A stretch of DNA of 64,000 bases from Paraphoma chrysanthemicola. Lineage: Eukaryota > Ascomycota > Dothideomycetes > Pleosporales > Phaeosphaeriaceae. Below the pieces are notes generated by a model that saw only the letters and a program-made list of their open reading frames with translations, made no database searches and had not been told where the DNA came from. This document shows, one piece after another, positions 23,490 through 35,560 of this stretch. The DNA lies in NCBI GenBank assembly GCA_020744225.1, contig JAGMWG010000007.1:1054001-1118000 (forward strand), given 5' to 3'. How positions within the stretch are numbered: position 1 is the first letter of the stretch; each line of letters opens with the position of its first letter. The position numbers and the translations under genes are program-made.

Positions 23490-24904
23490 GGCGAGTTCGA
23501 TGTGCTGTGGTTAGAGTCGAGGTTGTCGCGAAAGAAGTTCGAGTTGAGAACAATTTCGTAGCCCATGATTGTGGGTGCACAGACCATGCACTAGACCTAA
23601 TACGGTGCTTTTGTACATCCGATGCAGAGGTCTGAATGTCTTCGGCATTTTTTATATAATGATAGAATGAAAGTTAAAAGCTACTTGAGGCTATGCAGGG
23701 TTCGCCGTAGATATTTTGCCAACTAGTTATCACTTGTGGCGGCGCACTGATGATTGCAGCGCTTCGGTTCACACTTGCGTCCATCGCGAAGTTGTCCAAT
23801 GGCCAGCCTCACTTGCAGGGCATCATTTGCAGCTCATGGAGGTTAAAACATCTGGGACTTGGAAATGATTCGCTGCAGATATGTGAGAAGAATTTTGCTA
23901 ATTGTTGAAATACAGTCATCCAGCAAAACAGAAGAAGTATATGGCGGAAGACAGCCTCGATCGAAGTGTAATAGAAAGCTTGGCTGCAAATACTTAGCAG
24001 GCCGGAACAATACTTTTATGGTTAAGTGAAGTATTGTTCACACAAATCCCAAGCTTTCTGATTGATGTTACAAGACACGTCCGCCGGATCAGGCAAATAC
24101 AACCTTCAGCACATCATATTGTAGGGTGGGTACATACGTTGCTTTACACATCCAGAGAGTCGTAAGAGAAGACCAGATTTCGGCCAGTAGTGCAGCGACG
24201 GTTCGCTGTTCCAAAATCGAAAGAAGTTGAGCAGAATGAGCACAACAAGACACTGTATAGAAGTGTGCAGGATATGAGTTCGCCAACGGTATAGATTGTC
24301 ATTGATGGTATCGCTCTCTGTGCTACCGACGAGGAAGCGTCATTAGTCGGTCATAGCGCGAACCAACACAAGGGACAGAAACTCAAAAAGAACGCACGAA
24401 GCATACTAGGTTCGTGACTGAACATTGAGTTTCATTCATGTCTTCCCAATACTGATGTTGCGCTGGCTAGCGACGCTTGCGTACTAGCCCCTTCCGCTTC
24501 TGCCCCACGCCCGCGTTGAGCCCGAATGATGTACTTACTCTGCCAAACCGCCCACTCTACGCTTTGTTACTGTACCTGCGCTGCTGCGATTCACCCTGCG
24601 TCGACTCCCGCACTCCAAGCCGCCCTGTCGCCTACTCACGTCGCCCGCCGACCTTGTCGCTGCCACCCCCGCCCGCTGCTATTGCCTGTGGTCGCCTCCC
24701 CCTCCACACCGCTGCCACTACATCATCCTCCCAGCTTTACCTGCTGCCAACCCTCGACGTCGGCGGCGCCATCGGACCCCCGCCCTCCCACAGCTTCGTA
24801 CCTGCCACACCAAGTGCCCATAACACCGTCAGACTAGGATCGCAGGAGCTCCTAGCAGCTTTTACAAGGTCCCCGCGGCAGTCTACTGTTGAGCATCTAG
24901 CGCC
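23490..24904. promoter_or_regulatory. Divergent promoter region of RPL3 and the PP2A B subunit
   Basis: About 1.4 kb between the divergent start codons. The right part (24480-24900) is strongly pyrimidine/CCC-rich on the plus strand, as fungal 5' leaders often are. Frames of 100-180 codons there are Pro/Thr/Ser-rich and I regard them as leader sequence, not genes. Confidence 0.5.
23651..23658 (-). promoter_or_regulatory. Candidate TATA box of RPL3
   Basis: TATATAAA on the minus strand, about 160 bases upstream of the RPL3 start codon, within a T-rich run on the plus strand. Spacing fits a core promoter with a short leader. It could also be chance in AT-rich DNA. Confidence 0.4.
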
Positions 24905-26677
24905 ATGGTCGAAGCAGAGGGCAACCCCACAACGTGGAAGTTCACGCAGTATGTCTGCTTCTTTTCCTTCGCATTGCACTGCAGCAGCCTTGCTGTTTTT
25001 CCTCCGCAGTCTCTAGGTATGCTTATAGAGCACTTACTGACTCGGCCAGGTGCTTCGGCGACAAAGGCGATGTTGAGGACATAACAGAAGGTTCGTCACA
25101 GCTCCCAACCGGCAAATCACCCCGCCACAGGCAAAATGACAGCTCTGTGCTGACGACGGACACAGCGGACATTATATCTACGGTCGAGTTCGACCAGACG
25201 GGTAACTACCTCGCCACGGGCGACAAGGGCGGTCGTGTGGTATTGTTCGAGAGGAATGAGACAGTACGTCCGGCCTGCCACTTCCAAGATCCACCACTGA
25301 TTCCGTGCAGAAAAAAACCTGCGAGTACAAATTCCACACAGAGTTCCAATCGCACGAGCCAGAATTCGACTACCTCAAATCGCTCGAAATCGAGGAGAAG
25401 ATCAACAAGATCAAGTGGTGCCGACGCCAGAATGCCTCACACTACCTTCTCTCTACAAACGACAAGACGATCAAGCTGTGGAAGGTTTTTGAAAAGTCAT
25501 TAAAGGTGGTGGCAGAGAACAACCTCTCGCATGAGCTGACCCCCGGCGGTGGGGTTGCAGGTGGAGGGGGTCCCGTCAGGAACCCAAACGCTCATTTCCG
25601 TACTGCCACTGACCTGAAGCTTCCTCGCCTTACACATCACGACACGGTCGTTGCGGCAGTCCCACGGAAGACATACGCCAATGCGCACGCTTATCACATC
25701 AACAGCATATCTGTCAACAGCGATGGAGAGACCTTCATCAGTAGTGACGATCTCAGGATCAATCTCTGGAATCTCAACATCCAGGATCAGAGCTTCAACA
25801 TTGTCGACATCAAGCCAGCTAACATGGAAGAACTTACTGAAGTCATCACTGCCGCCGAGTTCCATCCAATAAGCTGTAATTGGTTCATGTACGCGAGCTC
25901 GAAAGGCACTATCAAGCTGGCGGACATGCGCGAGAGTGCTCTGTGTGACCAGCATGCTAAACGTAAGTCTCTCCAGCATTTCTCAGTTGTTCATACTGAT
26001 ATGATGTTTCAGAATTCGAACAAGAAGAGGATCCATCGTCGCGTTCGTTCTTCTCCGAGATTATCTCCTCCATCTCCGATGTACGATTCTCACATGACGG
26101 TCGTTACATCTTGTCTCGCGATTACTTGACAGTCAAGATCTGGGACGTGAACATGGAGAGGACACCCGTTAAGACCATACCTATCCACGAGCACTTGCGA
26201 CCCAGGCTGTGCGACACTTATGAGAATGATAGCATCTTCGATAAATTCGAGGTTGTGTTCTCCGGTGATGCGAAGAACGTCATGACGGGCAGCTACAACA
26301 ACAACTTCATGATTTACCCATCGGATCCCGAAAAGGACACCGAGGTTGTATTGCAGGCGGATAAGTCGGCTTTCAAGGCTAAGAAGGTTGGAATTCCAAC
26401 CCCGATGAACTCGTCAACCAGCCCAACTGGCAGTAACAGCAAGAAGGGTGGATCGAGAGCAGGTAGCCCCGCGGCTGGGGCCGTAGGACAAGGGCAGCGA
26501 ATGCGCAAGGAAACAGATGCCGATCAAATCGACTTCAACAAGAAGATACTCCACATGAGCTGGCATCCGTTCGAGGACAGCATTGCAATCGCGGCGACAA
26601 ACAATGTCAGTCCACCCAAACAAACTTTTGATGTCTCAGCTAACTTGGTTCAGCTCTTCGTCTTCTCCGCTTTGTAA
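24905..26677 (+). CDS. CDC55: Protein phosphatase 2A regulatory subunit B (Cdc55/PR55 family)
   Basis: WD-repeat B subunit that directs PP2A to substrates in mitosis and morphogenesis. Exons are 24905-24948, 25050-25090, 25166-25263, 25311-25962, 26013-26605 and 26654-26677, giving 483 residues. Diagnostic segments include ADIISTVEFDQTGNYLATGDKGGRV, FQSHEPEFDYLKSLEIEEKINKI, the NAHAYHINSISVNSDGETF blade, FSEIISSISDVRFSHDGRY and the YENDSIFDKFEVVFSGD blade. An insert of Ser/Gly-rich sequence sits before the last WD blade, as in other fungal members. The last intron (48 bases, weak GTCAGT donor) is in frame without a stop, so its retention would add 16 residues. The second intron has an unusual GTTCGT donor. 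Confidence 0.94.
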
Positions 26678-27373
26678 TAGCCTGACCAGTGCGCAAACAT
26701 TCGGCCACAGCCTTTGCAGATAGAAGCATTTACACGTGTTCTTGGCGATTCATTCCTCCTTGTTTCTTCTCAGCTTCGACATCAGATTCCTCGGCGTCGT
26801 TAGGCGGTAGAATAGGGTGGTCAATAGGATGAGATGACGGATGTCGGCTGTCCGCAGAGTGCATTGCAAGGGGAAAGCAAGGGAAGCATAGCAGTGTAGA
26901 TTGAACACCACCATAATGACTCTGAAGTGGTGCAGAGAATAACAAAAGAAATCACATTACGATTGCATGGGTCACGATGCAACGAAATAGTGATGCTGAA
27001 AACTCCAAGATAACACCGCCATGTGGGATGCTACCTTGACCTAAGCCGAAGACAACCGGCATAAGGCCTCTGACAAGCCTGAATCGGTTCGTGAGGCCAG
27101 GGTCTTGAAGATCTCGGCACCCCAGAATGCGTAATTCGGCTAAGCAACGCTAGCGTCCGTGAGGCTCAAAGTCTCCACGTCACTGGTCTCAGGGCCTTCA
27201 CTACACCACTATCCGCTCTAGAACACGATGATCGCGCCATAAGTCAAATTTTAAGTCGATTTCGCTACCCATCGGAGCAATTGATTGGAATTTCTTTTTC
27301 TGGGCCTGTCCGATCTCGTATACGTCCCGACGCATTCTACTTGCGACCTCTTTGCATCAACAGCTTCTGCACA
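26678..27373. other. Intergenic region
   Basis: About 700 bases between the PP2A B subunit stop and the start of the transporter gene. It presumably contains the 3' end of the former and the promoter of the latter. No gene or clear motif was seen. Confidence 0.5.
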
Positions 27374-28573
27374 ATGGCTGCACTTGCGCCGATCATTAGC
27401 AGCTTTTCGCTCATCTTTGGCGGGTGCTGCGCAAATGTTAGTATGGCAGCTCGGTCAATCGCCACTGTAGCTAATACTGGATAGGTATACTGCCTGGAAG
27501 CTATCGTGAAGTGAGCCATTCCGACCTAATATCTAACACCTGCCTAACAAATCCCTAGGAAGGAGCCTGACAGTGGCCTGCTAATTACGCTCTTTCAATT
27601 TGTCTTCACCTGTTTGTCGACATTGCATTATCAATTTGACCCAAACGGTCGCTTTTTCGTACGCTCATCACCGGTGCCGTTTCGAAAATGGTGTATCAGC
27701 GCAGCATTGTTCTTCACCGTCAACATGATGAACAATTGGGCGTTCGCATTCGACATTTCTGTTCCTGTCCATATCATTCTTAGAAGCTTTGGTAGTGTGA
27801 CTACAATGGCGGCTGGATGGATGCGTGGCAAGAGATATACACGCTTGCAGGTGTTCTCCGTTGCGGCACTCACGTTGGGCGTGATGGTGTCCGCATGGGC
27901 AGACGCACAGTCGAAGGTGAGACCGGTCAGCGTTCTAACACTTGCAGTATTTGCATACTGAAACTTGCAGGGCAAAATCGCAAACAGCTCGAGCATTGAC
28001 CTGACGAGTGGTTCATTCGAAGCAGGACTCCTTATCCTCTTGGTTGCACAGCTACTTTCTGCCTGGATGGGTGCCTACGTTGAGGATATTTACCGCGACC
28101 ACGGCAAAGACTGGCAAGCCAATCTCTTCTACTCCCATCTGCTTTCCATTCCGATGTTCACCGGCTTCGCGCCCGTCTTGTACCAGCAGTTCACCCGTCT
28201 TCAGGCATCCGAACCGTTTTCTGTTCCGCTCAGCATCGCTGCACAGCTACCGCCATCGCTCAACAAGGCGCTTGCCTCGACTTCACAGCACGTCATCTAT
28301 CTCACCGCCAATGCGATCACGCAGCTGCTGTGCATCACGGGTGTCAACATCCTCAGTGCCAACACCTCTGCGGTCACTGTCACAATAGTGTTGAACATCC
28401 GCAAGCTAGTCAGCTTCTTGCTGAGCATCTGGATTTTTGGCAACCAGATGGGCGGCATGATGAAGGTTGGTGCTGCGATGGTGTTTGGAGCAGGCGCGTT
28501 GTACGGCTGGGAGACTTCTTATAGGATTCCACAAAAGAAAAAGTTGGAGGCAAAGAGAGGAAAGAAGCAATAG
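27374..28573 (+). CDS. YEA4: UAA-family nucleotide-sugar transporter (UDP-GlcNAc type)
   Basis: Exons 27374-27436, 27485-27510, 27559-27916 and 27971-28573 give 349 residues, matching yeast Yea4 and human SLC35B4 in length. About ten hydrophobic segments run through the protein. Family blocks include LITLFQFVFTCLSTLHYQF, the VNMMNNWAFAFDISVPVHIILRS segment, VEDIYRDHGKDWQANLFYSH and NTSAVTVTIVLNIRKLVSFLLS. The C-terminus is lysine-rich (KKKLEAKRGKKQ), which suits an ER/Golgi membrane protein with a retrieval-type tail. Yea4 carries UDP-N-acetylglucosamine into the ER for chitin or glycan synthesis. Substrate here is inferred from family resemblance only. Confidence 0.9.
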
Positions 28574-29070
28574 TGACTGCTTTGGCTCGTAAGAACCGTG
28601 GTTCATATAGACTGTGACGCGTACAATTACGCGCAGACCCCAATGTGCAAGATTGTTGTACCCCTTGCATATTCTAGGTTGGAGACGTTTTTGACGATAC
28701 TTGCCATGCGTGATGGCGGAAAGCAGAGTCTCAGACATGATGTATGAGGAAAGTAGCATAGTATGTAGCAATAGCAATTCCACCAATCTCATCACGTACG
28801 GGCTCGAGATGCTCAATCATACAGTAGAACGCGTGTGCAGGGGTCCCTGCTGGAGCTAAGCGAGCTCAGGGTCCGAAAAAGGGGCCGGTGCGCGCGGAGC
28901 TGTTGGAGCCAGATCTTCAAACCCCAGTTGTCCTTGCGACTTTCATTCCCCTCCTTTCCATCGACTTTGTGTTTGTTTGAGGTGAGGTAAGTTTCGTGCA
29001 GCTTCCCCATTGCGAAGTGAAGCTTTCAGCTAAACATTAGATTATAGGCAGCCTCAATATACAATTCATA
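28574..29070. other. Intergenic region
   Basis: About 500 bases between two plus-strand genes. It should hold the terminator of the transporter gene and the promoter of the mannosyltransferase gene. No other feature was seen. Confidence 0.5.
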
Positions 29071-31525
29071 ATGTCTTCACCCGGCGGCCAGGTGAGGCAG
29101 CGCACCACCAAAGACAAGAAAAGGCCGACGACGCCGAACGTCGAGGCCCTCACCGAGAAGGTTTCGGAGAAGGTGGCCACTGCTTTCGAGAGGGTCAAGC
29201 CGTACAAGCCACAGCAACAAGGCTCCGAGTGGGACTACAAGGTTGCCATCACGGTCATCACCGTCCTCGCGTTCATAACCAGGTTCTGGGGTATCAGGCA
29301 TCCTGACCAGGTAGTCTTTGATGAGGTGCACTTTGGCAAGGTAAGTTTTTACACGCGACGTGGCACCAGAAAGCTCCAGAGCACAAGAACTATCATGTAT
29401 CGAACAACAGCTAACAGGCTTCAAGTTCGCTTCATACTATCTACAACGCACCTACTTCTTCGATGTCCACCCTCCCTTTGGAAAGCTCCTGTTCGCCTTC
29501 GCTGGCTGGCTGGTGGGATACAAAGGCGACTTCCTCTTCGAGAACATTGGCGATTCGTACATCACAAACAAGGTCCCGTATGTCGCATACCGCGCCATGC
29601 CTGCGTCCTTGGGCGCGCTCACCGTCCCGGTCGTTTTCTTGATCATGTGGGAGTCTGGCTACTCGCTGCCCGCTTGCGTCACTGCCGCCGGGCTCATGCT
29701 CTTCGATAACGCCCACATTGGACAGACTCGCCTGATTCTCCTCGACGCTTCGCTCATCTTCTTCATGGCGCTCTCGGTGCTCTCGTACATCCGCTTCTAC
29801 AAGCTGCGACACGATCCTTTTGGCCGGAAATGGTGGAAGTGGCTGCTGCTGACAGGTGTCAACCTGAGCTGCGTCATCTCTATCAAATACGTCGGTGTCT
29901 TTACCTTTTTCTCCGTCGGTGTTCCGGTTGCGATCGACCTCTGGGATCTCATGGATGTCAAACGTCGTCAGGGCGCATTGTCGCTCCCAGAATTTGGCAA
30001 GCACTTTGCCGCCCGTGTCGTTGCGCTTATCATCGTCCCCTTCTTTCTCTACCTCTTCTGGTTCCAGGTCCACTTTTCTATCCTCACTCGCTCCGGGCCT
30101 GGAGACGATTTCATGACGCCAGAGTTCCAGGAAACCTTGAGCGATAACCAAATGACCCTCCAGTCTGTCCCTATCAACTACTTCGATTCTATTACCATGC
30201 GTCACAAGGAGACCAAGGTGTACCTCCACAGCCATCCCGACCGCTACCCATTGCGCTACGAAGATGGTCGTGTCTCCTCCCAGGGCCAGCAGGTCACCGG
30301 TTACCCACACAACGACACCAACAACCACTGGCAGATCCTGCCTTCCAAGCCTCTGTCGAGCCAGGTAGATCAGCGTGTTCAGGTCGGCGATGTCGTTCGT
30401 CTACGCCACTTGATCACAGACACGGTCCTGCTCACACACGACGTTGCGTCCCCGTACTATCCTACCAACCAAGAGTTCACGACTGTGAACGTTGAGGAAG
30501 CCAATGGCAATCGTTACAATGACACCCTATTCGAGCTCAAGGTTGAAAAGGGCAAGGGCGAGTTCAAGACTATGTCAACTCACTTCAAGCTTGTTCACAT
30601 TCCTACCAAGGTCGCAATGTGGACTCACACCTCTCCCCTGCCTGACTGGGCTTACAAGCAGGCCGAAATAAATGGCAACAAGAATCTCCAGCAGTCAAGC
30701 AATGTCTGGTATGTCGATGACATCCCGTCGTTGCCTGCCGAAGACCCACGCAACAAGAAGGAAGCCAAGCAGGTCAAATCCCTAGGCTTCTTGAGAAAGT
30801 GGGTCGAGCTTCAGCGCGCCATGTTTTATCACAACAATGCTTTGACGAGCTCGCATCCGTATGCCTCCCAGCCCATCTCTTGGCCATTCCTCCTCCGCGG
30901 TGTTTCATTCTGGACGTACAACGACACCCGCGAGCAAATCTATTTTCTGGGCAATCCCATCGGATGGTGGCTAGCGTCGTCTCTGCTGGCGGTCTTTGCT
31001 GGCATCATTGGTGCTGATCAATTGGCTCTCCGCCGTGGCATGGATGCCCTTGATGAGCGTAAGTTGACATGCCTTCCCGAATCAATCGTATACAAACTCA
31101 CAAATATCCCAGGCACACGATCCCGCCTCTACAACTCGACTGGCTTCTTCTTCCTCACATGGGCTGCCCACTACATCCCCTTCTACATCATGGGTCGCCA
31201 GCTCTTTTTGCATCACTACCTGCCCGCCCATCTTGCATCGTGCCTTGTTACTGGCGCACTTGTCGAGTTCATCTTCTGTATTGAGCCGATCGATCCTGAG
31301 TCGCCTGCTTTCAAGGGCCATCGCCGCACTCATTCGCGTCCTGTCCGTGAGCGAGTGGCTACGACCAGCCAGCTTGGGAGCTGGATCGCCACCGGCGTTA
31401 TTCTTCTTGCAGTATTGTGGTGCTTCCTTTTCTTCGCGCCGCTCACGTATGGCAAACCGGGCCTTACGGTACCGCAGGTGCAAGCACGCAAGTGGCTCGG
31501 ATATGATCTGCACTTCGCAAAATAA
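29071..31525 (+). CDS. PMT4: Dolichyl-phosphate-mannose protein mannosyltransferase, Pmt4 type
   Basis: ER membrane enzyme that transfers mannose from dolichyl-phosphate-mannose to Ser/Thr. Exons 29071-29340, 29426-31058 and 31113-31525 give 771 residues. The catalytic luminal loop is seen at the first junction: VVFDEVHFGK joined to FASYYLQRTYFFDVHPP, with the key acidic DE pair. The central MIR-domain region shows LHSHPDRYPLRYEDGRVSSQGQQVT and the HFKLVHIPTKVAMWTH repeat. The C-terminal membrane block ends GRQLFLHHYLPAH... and YDLHFAK. Pattern and the YRQ/DWAYKQAEI segment resemble the Pmt4/POMT1 branch more than Pmt1 or Pmt2. The second intron is 54 bases and in frame. Its removal restores LDERTRSRLYNSTGFFF, the family sequence. 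Confidence 0.9.
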
Positions 31526-32324
31526 ATGGGCTATGACTCTGAATGCCTCTAGGGGCAAGGGCATTAGTTATGGTGCTTCTTCGTTGTTCTCAGTAGGGTA
31601 AAAGCTGCACAGCGCGGAGTGTGGGTGGCGTAGATCCTCGATGGATCTCTTTTGCGGATTGAAAGGGCTCGGAAAACGCCTTGGTAGAATTATTTACTTC
31701 TCATTTGTATTACGGCGGGGTTCACAAAGCTAGACAATGTACAACTGAAGCGAAGTCATGCCAAAGCGAACGATTTCGTGGCGCTCGCACTCGGCTCATG
31801 ATGAAAGGCTGCACCTTGGAGATCTGGTCCAGCAATACCTTGCAGATCTGTCAGATATTGATCTACTGTCTCAGTTACCCGCAGAGCCGCGCCGTACGCT
31901 TTTAGGCCACCCGATGTGCGAAGTCTCGAAGGGGACTCGGGTGGCGCTTATCAAGATCTTGTCTTTATCCGCCCAGGCCAGGCGTCCAGCTGCACGTTCG
32001 ACCAATGCACAGAAGCAGCGTGTTTCGGTTTTCAGCCCCCAATAACAGCATCTTCAACGCGTTGCAAAATTGCACAACATTCCCTCTTAGTCAAACATCG
32101 AGGACTCAAAAGACATCAACATCATTGCTCTAGTCGCTACGCGATATATATCCGTGAACACCAACGCAAGGGTCGCAACAACGTAGAGGCGGTGGCGTAG
32201 CTGAAGTCACCAACACCGGAAGAGACTGGTCGGCGCTACTGTTCACTCGGTGTAGCCCCTGACCAACCAAGGATTCCGAGTGCATGCTAGGGTGATGGAA
32301 ATCGTATAGGCGACGCGAATCACG
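31526..32324. other. Intergenic region
   Basis: About 800 bases between the mannosyltransferase stop and the start of the next plus-strand gene. It holds short frames only and no recognisable motif. Confidence 0.5.
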
Positions 32325-34906
32325 ATGTCGTCCGATTCGAAGCAACATACCGACTCCGACGCAGGCTACTCGTATCCGCCAGGCTTGCACATCGTGCCAT
32401 CAACATCAGCTTCGTACCAACCATACGGTAAAGCGTATGATGAAAGCCCACTCTCGCGCTTGGCAAGCCTGGACCTGACTAGCACTCGCAATACTTACGA
32501 TACGGATGAGACTTGGACTGAATTGCGGGAATTTCCGTAAGTACGACGCTTCGATCACTTCAGAAACGGTATTGATAATGTTCTTAGTCCACCAGGCAAA
32601 GATGACTCTGATACACAGGAATTACTGGAGCCTCGGGTGAGGAGGTCGTCCACATCTTCAAGCGCCTCATCAACGTCGACTGTAGCTCGCCAAAGCTGGG
32701 CTGTACGACGTCTTGAATCTATGGGCAATGGCATTGCCGTCTTTTGCGCGCTACCGGTCATTCGCCATATCCTTTGGCCTTTGCAATGGTTTGACGGTGC
32801 AATTACTCGCATGATGGGGCGAACGCGCTTTCATGGATGGCGAATGGGCATACTTTTGGGATGCTGCATGTCTACCATCGTTCTTGGCATCAACATTGCC
32901 ATACTTGTGCTAGGCGCGACTCGTGAGGGTGGCTTCAAGGACGGATTCGCTGTTCCTATGTCAGGAGTGGCTGAAGACGTGTCGTGGTGGAGCAGCGCTT
33001 TTCATATCCTCATCAACGCTCTGAGTACACTGCTACTGGCTGCGAGTAACTACACGATGCAAGTCTTGAGCTCGCCCACTCGGAAGGATATCGACAAAGC
33101 CCACGCAAGACATGAACACCTCGATATCGGGGTTCTGAGCATGCGGAATCTGGGTCGCATACCGAGGAGACGGTTGTTCCTATTCATCCTCATGGGCTTG
33201 TCGTCCATTCCAATCCATCTTTTGTGAGTCCAAACCAATGGCTAAATGGGACTTGAACTGATTGGATGAAGCTACAATTCCGCGGTTTTTTACATTGGTG
33301 CTAACAATCAATACAACCTTCATGCAGTCCAGGCTGACTGGTATGTCTACAACACAACGTACCTGGATAATCCTGCCTACGACAGGATTGAGGGCAATGG
33401 TTGGATAAGACTGTACGATACCGCGCTCGTCAGCTACGGCAAGCTCGCTCTAGTTATCGATGAATATCGCGACGAGATTGAAAACAAAACATTGACCGGA
33501 AAGCCCGAAGGTTGGCCAGATGTTTCCGAAGCACAGCGGAGAGAATGGGTAGCAGGCGATGTGAAATGGGGTAACGGCTACGAGATCATAATCGAGCCGA
33601 GTGACCAAATGTTTTTGAAAAACATCACAGCAACTCAGTCGACATCCAGGGATTGGGTCAGGATAGACCGCATGGTCGGCCGAGCGAGTAACAGCAACGA
33701 GACTGATTCTGACCCACCACCAAAATTCGGGCACGTTTCGCACGCATACGCGCAGAGACTGAGCACGGCGAGTCGGATTCAGCTCAGTCTGAATTTTCTC
33801 ATCATTGTCATCGTTTGCAACACAGTCAAGCTTCTGACGATGCTTTGGGTGGTCTTCATGGAACGAAAAGATTACATCGTAACGCTCGGCGACGGCGCAT
33901 CGTCATTTCTTGAACGACCAGACTCAACCACGGAAAAGATGTGCATATTATCGAAGCCGGAGATCGTGCGAGACGTCGCAGATGCACCACACAAATCCAA
34001 GCATAACGACCAACTTTCCAGACTTGTCACTCAGTCAGGCAAAAGATGGGTCAAGCAGTACAGTACCTACTCCAATGCTCTTAATCGAGATAGAGAAGTC
34101 GGGTCATACTTCATGTAAGCGTCTCTATCCTTAACCATGTTCTCCTCCCTGCTGACTTGGCAATTAGCTTCATAGTAGTGGGCATCCTATTCGCCCTCTT
34201 CCTCACCACTCTTACCTTTGCCGGAAAAGCCAGCACAGCCTGGGGCACCGCTTCCGACACCACATTCCGCGCCTCCGACCCTTCGCCTGAAGCCACCCTC
34301 GTCAACGCCTGGATCGCCAACGCAGGCCAACTTGTGTTATCCTTCTGCTACCTCGCCATCAACAGCGAATGCACCGCTATGGCTGGCGCAGCAGAATGGA
34401 ACAACCTCGCAACAACTCGCAAGGGGCTTCGCGTAACGAGACCTGTTGGCCAACAGCGTGATACCTACTTTCTTCAATTGCCATACAAATGGAGTCTACC
34501 CCTGACGTTCGCGAGCGGTGGTCTGCACTGGCTTCTCTCGCAGAGCGTGTTCCTCGTCCGGATCGACACCTACGATCGCCAAGGCAACCTCATCACAGGC
34601 GCGATGTCCAAGTCCGCGTGTGGTTTCTCAGGTACGAGTTGGATGGTCATGACGATATGTTTCTGGCTTCTGGTTGGAATTGTGGGATTGATAGGGCGCA
34701 AGAAGATCAAAATTCGGGTGCCGTTCGCGGCGAGTTGTAGTCTGGTGATTAGTGCGGCGTGTCATCCCGAAAAGGGAGATTTGGAGCCGCATATGAGGGC
34801 AGTCAGATGGGGGGTTGTCGAGGAGAAAATGTTTGAGGGGGAGAGGCATTGTTGTTTGAGCTCGAGAGGGGTGGGGAGGCCGAAGGAGGGGGAGAAGTAT
34901 CTTTGA
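32325..34906 (+). CDS. Fungal-specific multi-pass membrane protein (DUF6536-like)
   Basis: Exons 32325-32536, 32588-33223, 33272-34114 and 34168-34906 give 809 residues. The first ~135 residues are Ser-rich and cytosolic-looking. The block at about 165-300 begins FHGWRMGILLGCC and continues through a hydrophobic helix to the YNSAVFYIGANNQYN segment. It resembles the fungal domain named DUF6536, which has no known function. A large extracellular-type region with several N-x-S/T sites follows (YNTTYL, NKTL, KNITA), then at least five more membrane helices in the C-terminal half. I infer plasma- or endomembrane location. No catalytic motif is visible. The next gene downstream is also a large fungal-specific membrane protein but of a different family. 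Confidence 0.82.
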
Positions 34907-35560
34907 TGGTTAGGAAAGGTATCCTTACACCCTATATGTATCTTTCAATACCGATTGATTGTAAGCACGATTGATTTTCAGCGTCGTATGTGGGCACTCG
35001 TGAGTGTAAGGGTCGATTAAATAGGTTTAGCGCCGAAATGGACAACAGCTCCTCCCCATCGGCAACAAGTCGCCCTCGTCGCTTTCTTCGCTAGATACGT
35101 CCGATCTCCACACCAGTCTATTCCACAGTAGAAAAGACCAGCAATTGATCCTTCGCACAATGTGGTCGCACAAATCGCACGGTGCTTGCCACCCGCTAAG
35201 CGCCACGACCGCGCTTCTGGGTGTCCGAAGCGCTCGGCTCCTTCCTAACTTTAGCTGAACTACCGTCGTAGCGTAGCGATGGCGGCAAAGACCATGTTCG
35301 GCAATTACTACTCCGAGTTCACCTGATGCGTCTTTCAAAGAGCACGTGTACGCGCCAGGAGCCTCGTTCGCCAAGCTCTGGAAACTTCTCATTCGTTGTT
35401 CGGCGGTTCTACGTGCTGGGGGTTACTGTGCCTCCTTTAGATTGAACAGCAGGCGGCTGCTTCACCTTGGCAAGATCCTGATTGCAATACAGAAAAGCAG
35501 CAATGATGCTCGAGTTTGAGCAGTGGAACAGAGACGATCGCACGTTGCTACTAACCCATT
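34907..35560. other. Intergenic region
   Basis: About 650 bases between two tandem plus-strand membrane-protein genes. A 121-codon minus-strand frame lies here but has no family resemblance. Presumed terminator plus promoter. Confidence 0.5.

Noticed and set aside
24477..25016. 179-codon plus-strand frame upstream of the PP2A B subunit
   Set aside because: Pro/Thr/Ser-rich, runs across the true start codon in another frame. It fits a pyrimidine-rich 5' leader.
29441..30328. 295-codon minus-strand frame
   Set aside because: It is the antisense shadow of the mannosyltransferase exon, arising from codon bias.
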